Source: an uncultured Phascolarctobacterium sp. (GTDB taxonomy: Bacteria > Bacillota > Negativicutes > Acidaminococcales > Acidaminococcaceae). From it: a stretch of DNA of 64,000 nucleotides. Both the position numbers and the translations under genes were made by a program. Of the stretch, positions 1 to 8,569 are shown in pieces. The notes beneath the pieces were generated by a model, which was given only the letters and a program-made list of their open reading frames with translations, searched no databases and was not told where the DNA came from. Location: positions 74,970 through 138,969 of the forward strand of contig URGS01000001.1 in NCBI GenBank assembly GCA_900547415.1, given 5' to 3'. Numbering within the stretch: position 1 is the stretch's first letter; every line of letters starts with the position of its first letter.

Positions 1-1957
1 CTATAACACTATCATCCCAGCCGGCCTGACGTGCTATTTCCAAAGGAGAACAACAAATTTGACTCCTTTGCCTTGTCATATTCTTGATAGCTTTCCAAAC
101 GTTCTGAATCTCACTTATGCTAAGCTTTGTCTGATTCAATAATATAAAATGCTTATCTAAATCATCATTTTTAAAAAGAACATAGCATTCAGCCTGAAGT
201 ATAGGATCTCTTCCTGCTCTGCCAGCCTCTTGAACGTAATCTTCTAGCGAATTAGAGATATCATAATGAATTACAAGCTTAACATCCTTTTTATCTACGC
301 CCATACCAAAGGCAGATGTAGCAACAATAATCTTAACCTCGTTATTCATAAAGGCTTCTTGGTTAGCAATCTTTTCATCAGGTTCCATTTTGCCATTGTA
401 AGCTTTAGCAGGAAAGCCGTCCTTAGTTAATTTTTCAGCTAACTCCTTAGTTCTCCTTGTGCGAGAAACATATACAATAGTAGAGCATTGCTTATGTCCA
501 ATAATATCACGTAAAATATTATACTTTTCTTCGTCAGATTCCTGAAACAAAACCTTGTAGTGAAGATTTTCACGGGTTGCTGATGTAGCAAAAAGTTCCA
601 TATTCAGATTTAATTTTTTCTTGAAATAATCACTAATATCAGAAATAACCTTTTGCTTAGCTGTTGCAGTAAAGCAAGAAACTGGTATGGATTGAATTCT
701 CTTCAACTCCTGCAAATGACGAATAAAGTCACCTATATATAAATAATCAACACGAAAATCTTGTCCCCAAGATGAAAAACAGTGAGCCTCATCTATAACA
801 AACCGTACTACATTTCGTTTAAGCAAAAGCCTTTCAATAGTTTTAGATCGCAGCTGTTCAGGTGAAATATACAATAGTTTAGCAGAACCATCTTCTATTC
901 TTTCTAATGAGTTAGCTCTCTCTATGGGGTCTAACATTCCGTTGATGGTAACAGCATCATTAATACCTGCATTGGATAAATTATCCACCTGATCCTTCAT
1001 CAGTGATAATAACGGTGTAATTATTACTGTCAGACCTCGCAAATTATGCCCTTCCATAAGTGCAGGAACCTGAAAAGCAATCGACTTACCGCCACCAGTA
1101 GGAAAAACAGCTATTAAAGACTTGCCTTCCACAGCAGCATGTGCAGCTTGCTCCTGCAAAGGCTCTCCATTGTATAGGCGAAAAGCATCAAATCCAAAAT
1201 AACGCTTAAGTCCTCTCTTGACGTCCATAAACTGACTGCAAAAAGCGCATCGCTCAGCACAAATCTTTCCACATAACAGTCTATAAATATTTTCTATATC
1301 TGGAAAATGACATAAGAGCCACGGAGGAGTTATTGATGATGAATCATCTGATGCAATCAACGCAAGATTATAAGCAAGCTCTACGGGATTATTTTCCACA
1401 AGCTCTTTAATCGGAGCATTTTCGCACAATTTTCCATAAAAATATCTGCGTATTAATTGTACAACATCGCTCAGAACAAAATTCTTCTTATAATCTACGT
1501 AGCAAAAAAAATCCCTAAACTCTATTTTCTCACATAGAAGCATATAAAAAATATACTTTAATTCCTCTGGAAGCTCATTAAAAGCATTGAGTTCACTGTA
1601 AAATAGTTCTTTTGCTTTTATAGAATCATTGACTGGATTATTAAGGTCATCAACCTGCAATTTATCGTCCTTAAGCAAAGAATGATAGGGCCGTTTCGGA
1701 AACAATAACGGAGATAAATATAATGTATCTACCATTTTATGTGGCAGCTTTTTTCCTAATAAACGATTCATATACTTTACATCGTGATGAATAATATTAT
1801 GGCCGCAAAGATAATCAACATCAGTAATAAATTCAGAAAACTTTCCTAAAGACGTGCTATGAAATATTATATTTATATTTTTAACAGCACCAATATCACA
1901 CATGCGCTTACTTTCTAAACCTACTTCTATATCAATAAAAGCTATAGTTTTAGCCAT
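1..1957 (-). CDS. RecQ-family DNA helicase with N-terminal DEDDh exonuclease domain (3' end outside window)
   Basis: I translated the minus strand from the ATG at 1957, which follows a GGGTGGAG ribosome site; 652 codons are open to the window edge, so the C-terminus is missing. Residues 1 to about 115 look like a DEDDh 3'-5' exonuclease: D9 and E11 in FIDIE, GHNIIHHD ending at D59, and a later YHSLLKDD. After a linker of unknown fold comes a RecQ helicase: Walker A FPTGGGKS near residue 286, DEAH near 390 followed by CFSSWGQDFR, and motif VI QEAGRAGRD near 578. Family knowledge: RecQ enzymes unwind recombination and repair intermediates 3' to 5'. The exonuclease-helicase order resembles human WRN, but orthology is not implied. 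The gene is transcribed alone from its own promoter. Confidence 0.9.
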   Translation of the reverse strand, partial: MAKTIAFIDIEVGLESKRMCDIGAVKNINIIFHSTSLGKFSEFITDVDYLCGHNIIHHDVKYMNRLLGKKLPHKMVDTLYLSPLLFPKRPYHSLLKDDKLQVDDLNNPVNDSIKAKELFYSELNAFNELPEELKYIFYMLLCEKIEFRDFFCYVDYKKNFVLSDVVQLIRRYFYGKLCENAPIKELVENNPVELAYNLALIASDDSSSITPPWLLCHFPDIENIYRLLCGKICAERCAFCSQFMDVKRGLKRYFGFDAFRLYNGEPLQEQAAHAAVEGKSLIAVFPTGGGKSIAFQVPALMEGHNLRGLTVIITPLLSLMKDQVDNLSNAGINDAVTINGMLDPIERANSLERIEDGSAKLLYISPEQLRSKTIERLLLKRNVVRFVIDEAHCFSSWGQDFRVDYLYIGDFIRHLQELKRIQSIPVSCFTATAKQKVISDISDYFKKKLNLNMELFATSATRENLHYKVLFQESDEEKYNILRDIIGHKQCSTIVYVSRTRRTKELAEKLTKDGFPAKAYNGKMEPDEKIANQEAFMNNEVKIIVATSAFGMGVDKKDVKLVIHYDISNSLEDYVQEAGRAGRDPILQAECYVLFKNDDLDKHFILLNQTKLSISEIQNVWKAIKNMTRQRSQICCSPLEIARQAGWDDSVI

Positions 1958-2008
1958 AAAAACTCCACCCTTCAACAGCTTATACTTCTTAATTAAACTG
2001 TTATTAAT

Positions 2009-2037
2009 ATGCTACCATACTTGAAGATTTTTCTCAA
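2009..2037 (-). promoter_or_regulatory. Candidate sigma-A promoter of the RecQ-like gene
   Basis: On the minus strand TTGAGA (2032-2037) is followed after 17 bases by TAGCAT (2009-2014), about 50 bases upstream of the helicase start. The -35 is good and the -10 moderate. Confidence 0.45.
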
Positions 2038-2082
2038 ACGAACACTTTCTATTTATAGAGTGATAAATTGATTTTCTTAAGG

Positions 2083-2118
2083 AAAAAGTCAGCGCATATT
2101 CTTCTGCACTGACTTTTT
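2083..2118 (-). terminator. Intrinsic terminator after the zinc-ribbon gene
   Basis: An imperfect hairpin pairs AAAAAGTCAG with CTGACTTTTT around a loop of about 16 bases and carries a U tract on the minus strand. It lies just past the stop of the gene at 2156 and separates it from the helicase gene. Confidence 0.75.
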
Positions 2119-2155
2119 AATACACAATATATTATTGTCTTACAGTTTCTCCCTC

Positions 2156-2587
2156 TTACAAGCTCACTGCCGCCTTGCGCATTTCTTCCAGCACCTTTTG
2201 ACTAAAAGAACCGTCCTCCTGCTGGGGCTTTTCCTCTATGCGTATCTGCACATCGCTGTTGGCAGGAATATCTTGCGTCAGCATATCCAGACTGCAGCCT
2301 ATGAAAAACAGGCCAAAGAACAGCAGCGTTATGAGTCCTGCAAATATACCAAAGACAATTTTAGTAAAGCTGCCGCCGTATTTAATCAGCAAATACAGTC
2401 CTACAGGCCAAAATACAAAGAGCATCAGAATGCCAAACCAGGTCTGCTTATAAAACTGCTCATTATTAGCTTCGGAAAAATCATTACTCCTTCTGTATTC
2501 ATCGCCAGTACCCTTAAGGCGAACGCCGCAGTGAGGGCAAAAATTAGTATCAGGGCCTACGTCCCTGCCGCAATTTTTACAATACAT
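2156..2587 (-). CDS. Zinc-ribbon membrane protein, function unknown
   Basis: This 143-residue protein begins with a zinc ribbon (C3, C6, C17, C20) followed by a charged linker, two hydrophobic segments at about 51-68 and 76-97, and a polar tail. The ribbon should face the cytoplasm. I chose the ATG at 2587, not the longer upstream frame, because AGGTGA sits right before it and overlaps the tatD stop codon, leaving a 4-base gap to tatD. That arrangement implies co-translation with tatD. The protein belongs to the broad zinc-ribbon-plus-TM group of Firmicutes proteins with no assigned role, and nothing nearby gives a specific function. Confidence 0.8.
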   Translation of the reverse strand: MYCKNCGRDVGPDTNFCPHCGVRLKGTGDEYRRSNDFSEANNEQFYKQTWFGILMLFVFWPVGLYLLIKYGGSFTKIVFGIFAGLITLLFFGLFFIGCSLDMLTQDIPANSDVQIRIEEKPQQEDGSFSQKVLEEMRKAAVSL

Positions 2588-2591
2588 CTTT

Positions 2592-3371
2592 TCACCTAAT
2601 CTTCTTGAACAGTCTCTTAGTATTAGCTGCAGTAATTGCTGCCAGCTCGTCAAAGTCCATCTTAAGCAGCTCTGCTGCATGGCGGGCAGTATATTCTACA
2701 TAGCCAGGATTATTGCGTTTGCCGCGGAAGGGTACAGGTGTCAGATAGGGACTATCAGTTTCAAAGAGCATCAGCTCCTTGGGAACATATTCCATAACCT
2801 CGCGTACCTTTTGAGCGTTTTTATAGGTAGAGGTACCGCCAAAGCCCAAATAATAGCCGCGTTTTACCAGCTCCTTAGCCATTTCAAGAGAACCGGAGAA
2901 GCAATGGAAAACAGCCTCCACGCCCTTAACCTCGTTCTGGAACAAATCCAGCATATCGCCATGAGCATCTCTGTCGTGAATAATAATAGGCAAATCATTG
3001 GCCTTGGCCAGCTCAATCTGCTCTAAAAAGATACGCTTCTGTACATCCTTAGGCTCATTTTCCTTCCAATAGTAGTCAAGACCAATTTCGCCAATGGCAA
3101 CTACCTTGGGGTGCTTGGCCCAAGCTTCCAACTGCTCCAGATAGTTGGGAGCAATACCTTTCAGTTCCTCAGGGTGATAGCCTACAGCAGCATAGATAAA
3201 ATCATATTTCTCTGCCAGCTCCACAGCAAAGGCAGAGGTTGCATAATCACAGCCCGGATTGACAATACCGTCCAAATCCTCCTGCAGCTGAGCAATGAGC
3301 TGCTCTCTATCATCTGTAAAATAATCAGAATCCAAATGTGCGTGGGAATCCCACAAGCCTGTTCTACTCAT
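2592..3371 (-). CDS. tatD: TatD family metal-dependent hydrolase/DNase
   Basis: At 259 residues the length is typical of TatD, a TIM-barrel amidohydrolase-type nuclease acting in DNA repair and degradation. Metal-ligand motifs are all present: DSHAHLD at residues 8-14, GEIGLDYYW, the FHCFSGS histidine segment, and ETDSPYLTP near the C-terminus. The ATG at 3371 follows GTGAGGT. It lies just downstream of metG, a neighbour seen in many Firmicutes, but a terminator hairpin stands between them, so it is probably served by read-through or an unrecognised promoter. The zinc-ribbon gene follows in the same transcript. Confidence 0.95.
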   Translation of the reverse strand: MSRTGLWDSHAHLDSDYFTDDREQLIAQLQEDLDGIVNPGCDYATSAFAVELAEKYDFIYAAVGYHPEELKGIAPNYLEQLEAWAKHPKVVAIGEIGLDYYWKENEPKDVQKRIFLEQIELAKANDLPIIIHDRDAHGDMLDLFQNEVKGVEAVFHCFSGSLEMAKELVKRGYYLGFGGTSTYKNAQKVREVMEYVPKELMLFETDSPYLTPVPFRGKRNNPGYVEYTARHAAELLKMDFDELAAITAANTKRLFKKIR

Positions 3372-3395
3372 AATCTACCTCACATTAACCTATAT

Positions 3396-3426
3396 AAAAG
3401 GCGCCAGCTAATGCTGACGCCTCTTT
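3396..3426 (-). terminator. Terminator between metG and tatD
   Basis: A GGCGTCAGC / GCTGGCGCC stem (one G-T pair) with a 4-base loop is followed on the minus strand by TTTTATA, just after the metG stop. Confidence 0.7.
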
Positions 3427-3443
3427 CAATTTTAAAACAGCTA

Positions 3444-5396
3444 TTATTTTACGCGGCTGCCGCTTGCCATACCGGGAGCGTCTGCCAAAACCAGGTTGCC
3501 CTGACCATCAGAAGCAGCCAGCAGCATACCAAAGGATTCAATGCCAAAGAGCTTAGCAGGAGCCAGGTTGGCAATAACAATAACATTGCGGCCAACCAGC
3601 TGCTCAGCAGTGTAGTACATAGCAATACCACTAACGATAGTGCGAACCTCGTCACCAATTTCAACCTGCAGCTTCATAAGCTTTTTGGATTTCTTAACCT
3701 TTTCAGCTTCCAGAATTTTGCCTACGCGCAGGTCCATTTTCTCGAATACATCAAAGGTGATTTCCGGTTTAATGGGCTCCATAGCAGGTTTTTCTTCCTT
3801 AGGCTCTTCCTTAACCTCAACCTTATGCTCATAGCGTTTGCCGCCAATGATGATTGCACCGTCCTCAGCAATCTCAATACGAGGATAGAGAGGCTCGCCC
3901 TTAGCAACCTTGGTGCCATTAGCCAGCTTGCCCCAAACAGCATCCTCCAGGAGGAATTGCTCAGGAGTCTCCAGACCCAGCTGGGTGTAGATTTTGGGGC
4001 TGGTAGAAGGAATATAGGGGCTGATAAGGATTGCTACAACACGCAGGGTTTCAGCCAGATTGTACATAACAGTCTGCAGACGTGCAGCCTTAGCCTCGTC
4101 CTTAGCCAGAATCCAAGGAGCAGTTTCATCAATATATTTGTTAGCACGGCTGATCAGTGCCCAAACACCTTTAATAGCACTGTTGATTTCCATTTTGTCC
4201 ATATCCTGAACATAGTTAGCAACAGTTTCCTTAACCAATGACTTCAGCTCGTCATCAATAGGCTCTGCTGCGCCAGCGTCAGTTACGATACCCTTATGAT
4301 ATTTTTCAATCATGCTTACGGTTCTGTGGAGCAGGTTGCCCAAATCGTTAGCCAGATCAGCATTAACGCGGTTAATCAGAGCGTCACGGGAGAAGTTGCC
4401 GTCGCTGCCCAGATTGATTTCGCGGAGCAGGAAGAAGCGGATTGCATCTGCGCCAAATTCATCAATAAGTCCTAAAGGATCAATTACGTTGCCCTTGGAT
4501 TTGGACATTTTGTCGCCGTCAACAACCAGCCAGCCATGGCCATAAACCTTTTTAGGCATCTCCATACCCATAGCGTGGAGCATAATAGGCCAAATAATGG
4601 TGTGGAAACGAACAATTTCCTTACCTACTAAATGGAGGCTTGCAGGCCAGTATTTATTGAACATAGCATCATCAGTGCCATATTTAATACCAGTCAGGTA
4701 GTTCAAGAGAGCGTCGAACCATACATATACAACGTGCTTTTTGTCAAAGGGAACAGGAATACCCCAGTCAAAGGTAGTACGGGTAATGCACAAATCCTCC
4801 AGACCTTGTTTAACAAAATTAATCATCTCATTGCGGCGGCTTGCCGGTTGGATAAAGTCAGGATTTTCTTCAATGAATTGCAGCCACCACTCTTGGTATT
4901 TGGACATTTTGAAGAAATAGCTTTCTTCTTCCATTTCCTCTACAGGACGGCCGCAGTCGGGGCATTTGCCGTCAACCAGCTGACGCTCCAGCCAATAGGA
5001 TTCGCAGGGAACGCAGTACAGGCCCTTGTAGTTCTTTTTATAGATATCGCCCTGCTCAAAAATCTTTTGCAGTACGTCTTGTACAACCTTATGATGACGC
5101 TCTTCGCTGGTGCGGATAAAGTCATTATTGGAAATGTTCAGCTGTTTCCAGAGCAGCTTAAAGTTAGCAATAATAGCATCAACATATTGAATAGGGGTAA
5201 CGCCCTTTTCCTTAGCCTTACGTTGGATTTTCAGGCCATGCTCGTCACTGCCGGTCAGGAAGAATACATCCTCGCCCTTCAGACGATGAAAACGTGCCAA
5301 GGAGTCCGCAACGGTGGTGCAGTATGCGTGACCAATGTGCAGATTGTCACTGGGATAATAAATAGGGGTAGTAATATAAAATGTGGGTTTTGTCAT
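3444..5396 (-). CDS. metG: Methionine--tRNA ligase
   Basis: The enzyme charges tRNA-Met with methionine, including the initiator. The HIGH signature is at residues 20-23 and KMSKS at 296-300. A zinc knuckle uses C128, C131, C145 and C148. The last 100 or so residues (from about 548) form the EMAP/Trbp111-type tRNA-binding domain that makes bacterial MetG a dimer. A Lys/Glu/Pro-rich linker precedes that domain. Length, 650 residues, is normal. The start is one base after the rsmI stop, so the two are almost certainly one transcript. I saw no T-box leader. Confidence 0.98.
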   Translation of the reverse strand: MTKPTFYITTPIYYPSDNLHIGHAYCTTVADSLARFHRLKGEDVFFLTGSDEHGLKIQRKAKEKGVTPIQYVDAIIANFKLLWKQLNISNNDFIRTSEERHHKVVQDVLQKIFEQGDIYKKNYKGLYCVPCESYWLERQLVDGKCPDCGRPVEEMEEESYFFKMSKYQEWWLQFIEENPDFIQPASRRNEMINFVKQGLEDLCITRTTFDWGIPVPFDKKHVVYVWFDALLNYLTGIKYGTDDAMFNKYWPASLHLVGKEIVRFHTIIWPIMLHAMGMEMPKKVYGHGWLVVDGDKMSKSKGNVIDPLGLIDEFGADAIRFFLLREINLGSDGNFSRDALINRVNADLANDLGNLLHRTVSMIEKYHKGIVTDAGAAEPIDDELKSLVKETVANYVQDMDKMEINSAIKGVWALISRANKYIDETAPWILAKDEAKAARLQTVMYNLAETLRVVAILISPYIPSTSPKIYTQLGLETPEQFLLEDAVWGKLANGTKVAKGEPLYPRIEIAEDGAIIIGGKRYEHKVEVKEEPKEEKPAMEPIKPEITFDVFEKMDLRVGKILEAEKVKKSKKLMKLQVEIGDEVRTIVSGIAMYYTAEQLVGRNVIVIANLAPAKLFGIESFGMLLAASDGQGNLVLADAPGMASGSRVK

Positions 5397-5397
5397 C

Positions 5398-6255
5398 TTA
5401 CTTTCCGTCTCCTTCTGCTATTAATTGATTATATAGCTCCCTTTTGGGGATTTTACGTTGTTTGGCAACCTGAGCCAGAGCGGACTTTTTGTCCATACCC
5501 TCATCAATCAGCTTGCGTACCTCATCCAGAGGCTCCAGCTGCTCGCCGTCTTCCTCAGCCTTGGCCTCGCCAGGACCAATAATCAGGCAAAATTCGCCGC
5601 GTGGCGGCTTTTCCTTGAGCCACGCCAGGGTACTGCTGACAGTACCGCGGTAAAATTCCTCATGAAGCTTGGTCAGCTCACGAGCCGCCGCCATAGGTCT
5701 GTCGCCCCAGCAGGTCAATATATCCTCTAAAACATCATCAATACGATGAGGTGCTTCGTACACAATCATGGTAGCAGGAATATGCTTCCACAGCTCCAGC
5801 TGCTCACGTCTATTCTTTTTGCTCTTAGGCAGAAATCCGCCAAAGAAAAAAGGATACGTAGGCAAACCAGAGGCAATCAATGCACACAGAGCAGCATTAG
5901 CACCAGGGACAGGAACAACCTTAATACCTGCCTCAATGGCCTCCTTGGCCAAAGACTCACCAGGGTCGGCAATACCGGGATAACCTGCGTCACTGACAAG
6001 AGTAACATTTTTACCCTTGAGCATTTCCTCCAAAAGATAGGCGCCCTGCTTTTCCTTGCTATGCTCATCATAACGGACTAAATGTCCCTTAATATTAAAA
6101 TGATTTAAAAGCTGCAGTGTATGCCTTGTATCCTCTGCGGCAATAATATCTGCCTCCTGCAGCATTCTTAGGGCACGTGGAGTCATGTCCTCAAGATTGC
6201 CTATGGGCGTAGCGCATAGATACAAATTTCCATATGTATTTTCTGACATTGTCAC
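5398..6255 (-). CDS. rsmI: 16S rRNA (cytidine-1402-2'-O)-methyltransferase
   Basis: RsmI uses SAM to methylate the ribose of C1402 in the ribosomal decoding centre. Characteristic motifs are ATPIGNLEDMTPRAL near residues 15-29, AAEDTRHT near 39-46, and VSDAGYPGIADPG. The start is best placed at the GTG at 6255, because AGGAGG lies 7 bases upstream; the ATG two codons later would be 13 bases away. The 285 residues match the family. It is the first gene of an rsmI-metG transcript. Confidence 0.95.
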   Translation of the reverse strand: MTMSENTYGNLYLCATPIGNLEDMTPRALRMLQEADIIAAEDTRHTLQLLNHFNIKGHLVRYDEHSKEKQGAYLLEEMLKGKNVTLVSDAGYPGIADPGESLAKEAIEAGIKVVPVPGANAALCALIASGLPTYPFFFGGFLPKSKKNRREQLELWKHIPATMIVYEAPHRIDDVLEDILTCWGDRPMAAARELTKLHEEFYRGTVSSTLAWLKEKPPRGEFCLIIGPGEAKAEEDGEQLEPLDEVRKLIDEGMDKKSALAQVAKQRKIPKRELYNQLIAEGDGK

Positions 6256-6308
6256 AGCCTCGCCTCCTGTTAATTTTTAGGCAACAAACACTTACCCATA
6301 ATAATGAT

Positions 6309-6337
6309 ATTTTATCACACTCTAGGTAATAAATAAA
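6309..6337 (-). promoter_or_regulatory. Candidate extended -10 promoter of rsmI-metG
   Basis: The minus strand carries TGATAAAAT (-10 hexamer at 6309-6314), an extended -10, with a weak TTTATT 17 bases upstream. The same extended -10 recurs before several other genes in this window. The rest of the 6256-6584 gap holds only this and the divergent promoter. Confidence 0.45.
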
Positions 6338-6458
6338 GGAAAAGCAGGCATATTTCCTAATTCTCACCACTAGCTTCAAAAGTAATTTTTCTCAAAATCT
6401 TTATTGATAATATGTCTTCAGCATACTATACAAGGTATTTCTTCCAGCACCGCTTTTG

Positions 6459-6467
6459 TGCTATAAT
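6459..6467 (+). promoter_or_regulatory. Extended -10 promoter of the Dph6-like gene
   Basis: TGCTATAAT is a perfect extended -10 element about 117 bases before the start codon. No convincing -35 is present, which is usual for extended -10 promoters. Confidence 0.5.
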
Positions 6468-6584
6468 CTTGAATATAGACATACAAGGAAGTATTCTTAT
6501 CTTGAGATACCACCTAAACTCTAGTCTGTAAGCAGTATTTCAAATCAAAGTTTACAGAAATCTGTATAAAACGGAGGCGTAATT

Positions 6585-7232
6585 ATGAAATTCGTCATGT
6601 CTTACAGCTGCGGCAAGGACAGCACCTTAGCCCTGCATAAAATGCTGACCGCAGGTCACAAGGCCGTAGCCCTCATTGTTATGTGCAATCCAGATGCTGA
6701 CCGCTCCTACTTCCATGGAGCTGATTATAAAATGCTTGAGGAATATTCCAAGGCTTTGGATATTCCCCTGCTGCTCACTCCTACCAAAGGTGAGGAATAC
6801 CATTTGAATATGGAGGCCAGCCTGCGCAAGGCTATGGAAATGGGCGCTGAAGCAGCCTGCTTTGGTGATATAGACATTGAAGATAATCGTGCCTGGTGTG
6901 AGGAACGCTGCAAAAATGTAGGTATCAAGTCTGTTTTTCCCCTATGGCAGCGTGACAGAGCAGAAAACGTCTACGAGCTCATCGATGTAGGCTACAAATG
7001 CGTAGTCAAGGCTCTGCGCAACGACCTGCTGCCTAAGGAAATCCTGGGACGCATTCTTGATTTAGAGGTAGTAGAGATTATGAAAAAATCTGGCATCGAC
7101 ATTTGCGGTGAAAATGGCGAATACCATACATTGGCAGTTGACGGGCCTATCTTCAAGCATCCTCTCCCCTATAAGGTGAATGGAACCATAGACATAGACA
7201 ATCACTCCTATGCTGATGTAGCCGTAGAGTAA
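6585..7232 (+). CDS. Dph6-like PP-loop ATP-binding enzyme
   Basis: The 215-residue protein has the N-type ATP pyrophosphatase loop SYSCGKDST at residues 6-14 and the C-terminal GENGEYHT at 175-182, both diagnostic of the Dph6/COG2102 family annotated as diphthine--ammonia ligase. That eukaryotic and archaeal reaction modifies EF-2, which bacteria lack, so the bacterial protein must adenylate and amidate or thiolate something else; the substrate is unknown. GGAGG precedes the ATG. It is a single-gene unit with its own promoter and a terminator about 40 bases downstream. Confidence 0.85.
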   Translation: MKFVMSYSCGKDSTLALHKMLTAGHKAVALIVMCNPDADRSYFHGADYKMLEEYSKALDIPLLLTPTKGEEYHLNMEASLRKAMEMGAEAACFGDIDIEDNRAWCEERCKNVGIKSVFPLWQRDRAENVYELIDVGYKCVVKALRNDLLPKEILGRILDLEVVEIMKKSGIDICGENGEYHTLAVDGPIFKHPLPYKVNGTIDIDNHSYADVAVE

Positions 7233-7271
7233 AGACACCGTCTCCACACAAATATACATATAGCCAAAAGT

Positions 7272-7320
7272 AAAAGCCTAGGGCAGTCTGCATAAAAGCA
7301 AGACTCCTTAGGCTTTAATA
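7272..7320 (+). terminator. Terminator-like hairpin after the Dph6-like gene
   Basis: AAAGCCTA pairs with TAGGCTTT, and inner AGTCT pairs with AGACT. The following T run is weak (TAATATTT). Confidence 0.6.
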
Positions 7321-7411
7321 TTTGCAATGCATCTCCAATATGCCAGTACAGTAACCCCCTGCTCAAAAATAACACTCAGCTCAAAAGCTGAAATATAGCT
7401 GCATAAAGCAC

Positions 7412-7464
7412 AAAACGCTGTAAATTAAGCTCATCTTAAGCCTAATCTACAGCGTTTCTTTTTT
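7412..7464. terminator. Bidirectional terminator between convergent genes
   Basis: AAACGCTGTA pairs with TACAGCGTTT and the stem continues inward through ATTA/TAAT. CTTTTTT follows on the plus strand and TTTTG on the minus strand. It serves the Dph6-like gene and the minus-strand gene ending at 7520. Confidence 0.8.
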
Positions 7465-7519
7465 AAAGACACACTAGCCTTATATGCACATTATAAAGCA
7501 ATACGAACTGAAATATGTA

Positions 7520-7948
7520 TTACAGCTTAACGTCCAGCTGAGCACATACGCCAACGCCCTGTACGCGGTTAATATTAGTTATAGCAACCCTGTCAATAGG
7601 AATAAGGATTACAGCACGAATACCAAGAATGGTCTGCTCAATCTGCAAGGCAGCCTGACATTGGTCAACCTTTTCCCTGGGACCAGAAACCTGAGCAGCA
7701 CCGGCACGAGTGCCGTCGCCCACTGCGATAATAGGCACAACCTTAGTTGCCTCCGTAGAGCTGACGCCATATTTGGCGGTAACAGCATTGATGCCATCAT
7801 TCAAGGGACCTGCAGTAGCATTTACAACAGCACCAATGGCACCACCCTTTAAAATTTTGCCTAAAAAGCTTGCCTGAACAGGAGCAACACTGCTGCCTAA
7901 AAGCAAGCCACAAACCAGTGCACCAACAATCCATTTCTTATTCTCCAT
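7520..7948 (-). CDS. Secreted protein of unknown function
   Basis: This 142-residue protein starts at the ATG at 7948, with AAGGAGG 8 bases upstream; a longer open frame upstream lacks such a site. Residues 1 to about 26 are a signal peptide with likely cleavage after VQA. The mature part has a Gly/Ala-rich start and a repeated Val/Ile-Asn pattern ending in VQGVGVCAQLDVKL. I recognise no domain. It lies 96 bases downstream of the LysM gene in the same direction and may share its promoter, which would make a pair of exported envelope proteins. Confidence 0.75.
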   Translation of the reverse strand: MENKKWIVGALVCGLLLGSSVAPVQASFLGKILKGGAIGAVVNATAGPLNDGINAVTAKYGVSSTEATKVVPIIAVGDGTRAGAAQVSGPREKVDQCQAALQIEQTILGIRAVILIPIDRVAITNINRVQGVGVCAQLDVKL

Positions 7949-8044
7949 AATCTCCGCCTCCTTGATACAAGAAAATTCCACACTATTTCTCGCACTCAAG
8001 ATATTCGACGTAAAACATAAAAAGCCTTGCAACAAATTGGTGAA

Positions 8045-8332
8045 TTATTTAACTGCTACTTGAGGGCCATCACTATTTACCCTTACAGGTACCAACAAAT
8101 CCTGTCCAGGATAAATCCAGCACTGCTTAAGCTTGTTAGCATCTCTAATACGCTCTACTACAATTCTGACATCCTCCTCAGGATCACGATAACGCTCAGC
8201 AATTTCCCAAAGAGTTTCACCGGAAGCAACAACTACAGTTGCATTCTTATAAACAGGCTCCTCTGCAAACGCCATATTATATCCTGCATATAAAGCTACA
8301 CTCAAATATATCATCGCTAAAATCTTTTTCAT
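8045..8332 (-). CDS. Small secreted LysM-domain protein
   Basis: The 95-residue product has a signal peptide of about 23 residues (ending AFA) and a single LysM module at about 33-82 (SGETLWEIAERYRDPEED to YPGQDLLVPV). LysM domains bind the glycan strands of peptidoglycan, so the protein should sit in the periplasmic wall. I chose the ATG at 8332 because AGAGGTGA precedes it; the GTG at 8341 lies inside that site. A near-consensus promoter lies just upstream. There is no catalytic domain, so it is a binding or regulatory protein. Confidence 0.85.
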   Translation of the reverse strand: MKKILAMIYLSVALYAGYNMAFAEEPVYKNATVVVASGETLWEIAERYRDPEEDVRIVVERIRDANKLKQCWIYPGQDLLVPVRVNSDGPQVAVK

Positions 8333-8367
8333 TATCTTCACCTCTTTGCGAATATCTGTTTGAATAT

Positions 8368-8396
8368 ATTCTACTTTATGGAGATATATTTGTCAA
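8368..8396 (-). promoter_or_regulatory. Near-consensus sigma-A promoter of the LysM gene
   Basis: On the minus strand TTGACA (8391-8396) is followed by a 17-base spacer and TAGAAT (8368-8373), with the start codon about 35 bases beyond. Confidence 0.8.
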
Positions 8397-8511
8397 GTTT
8401 GTTCGCTTTTATCATTGGTGTTCGCACTATATTTTAGCTACCATATATTGTGTGCAGCAGCAATATTTGTCTAAAACCCCGTAAAATTCACATTTTGTTT
8501 GTCTTTCAGCA

Positions 8512-8542
8512 CAAAAAAGCGGCTCGGATAACTCCGAACCGC
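8512..8542 (-). terminator. Terminator of the AEC transporter gene
   Basis: A GCGGTTCGGA / TCCGAGCCGC stem with a GTTA loop is followed by TTTTTT on the minus strand. Confidence 0.9.
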
Positions 8543-8569
8543 CTGCAAATATTCTGTTCGTTTTTTTGT

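Noticed and set aside
3111..4241. Plus-strand open frame of 376 codons
   Set aside because: It lies antisense to tatD and metG, both full-length with intact motifs; the translation has no recognisable domain and is rich in Leu, Gln and Asn, as mirror frames are.
4632..5582. Plus-strand open frame of 316 codons
   Set aside because: Antisense shadow of metG and rsmI with no ribosome site or family resemblance.
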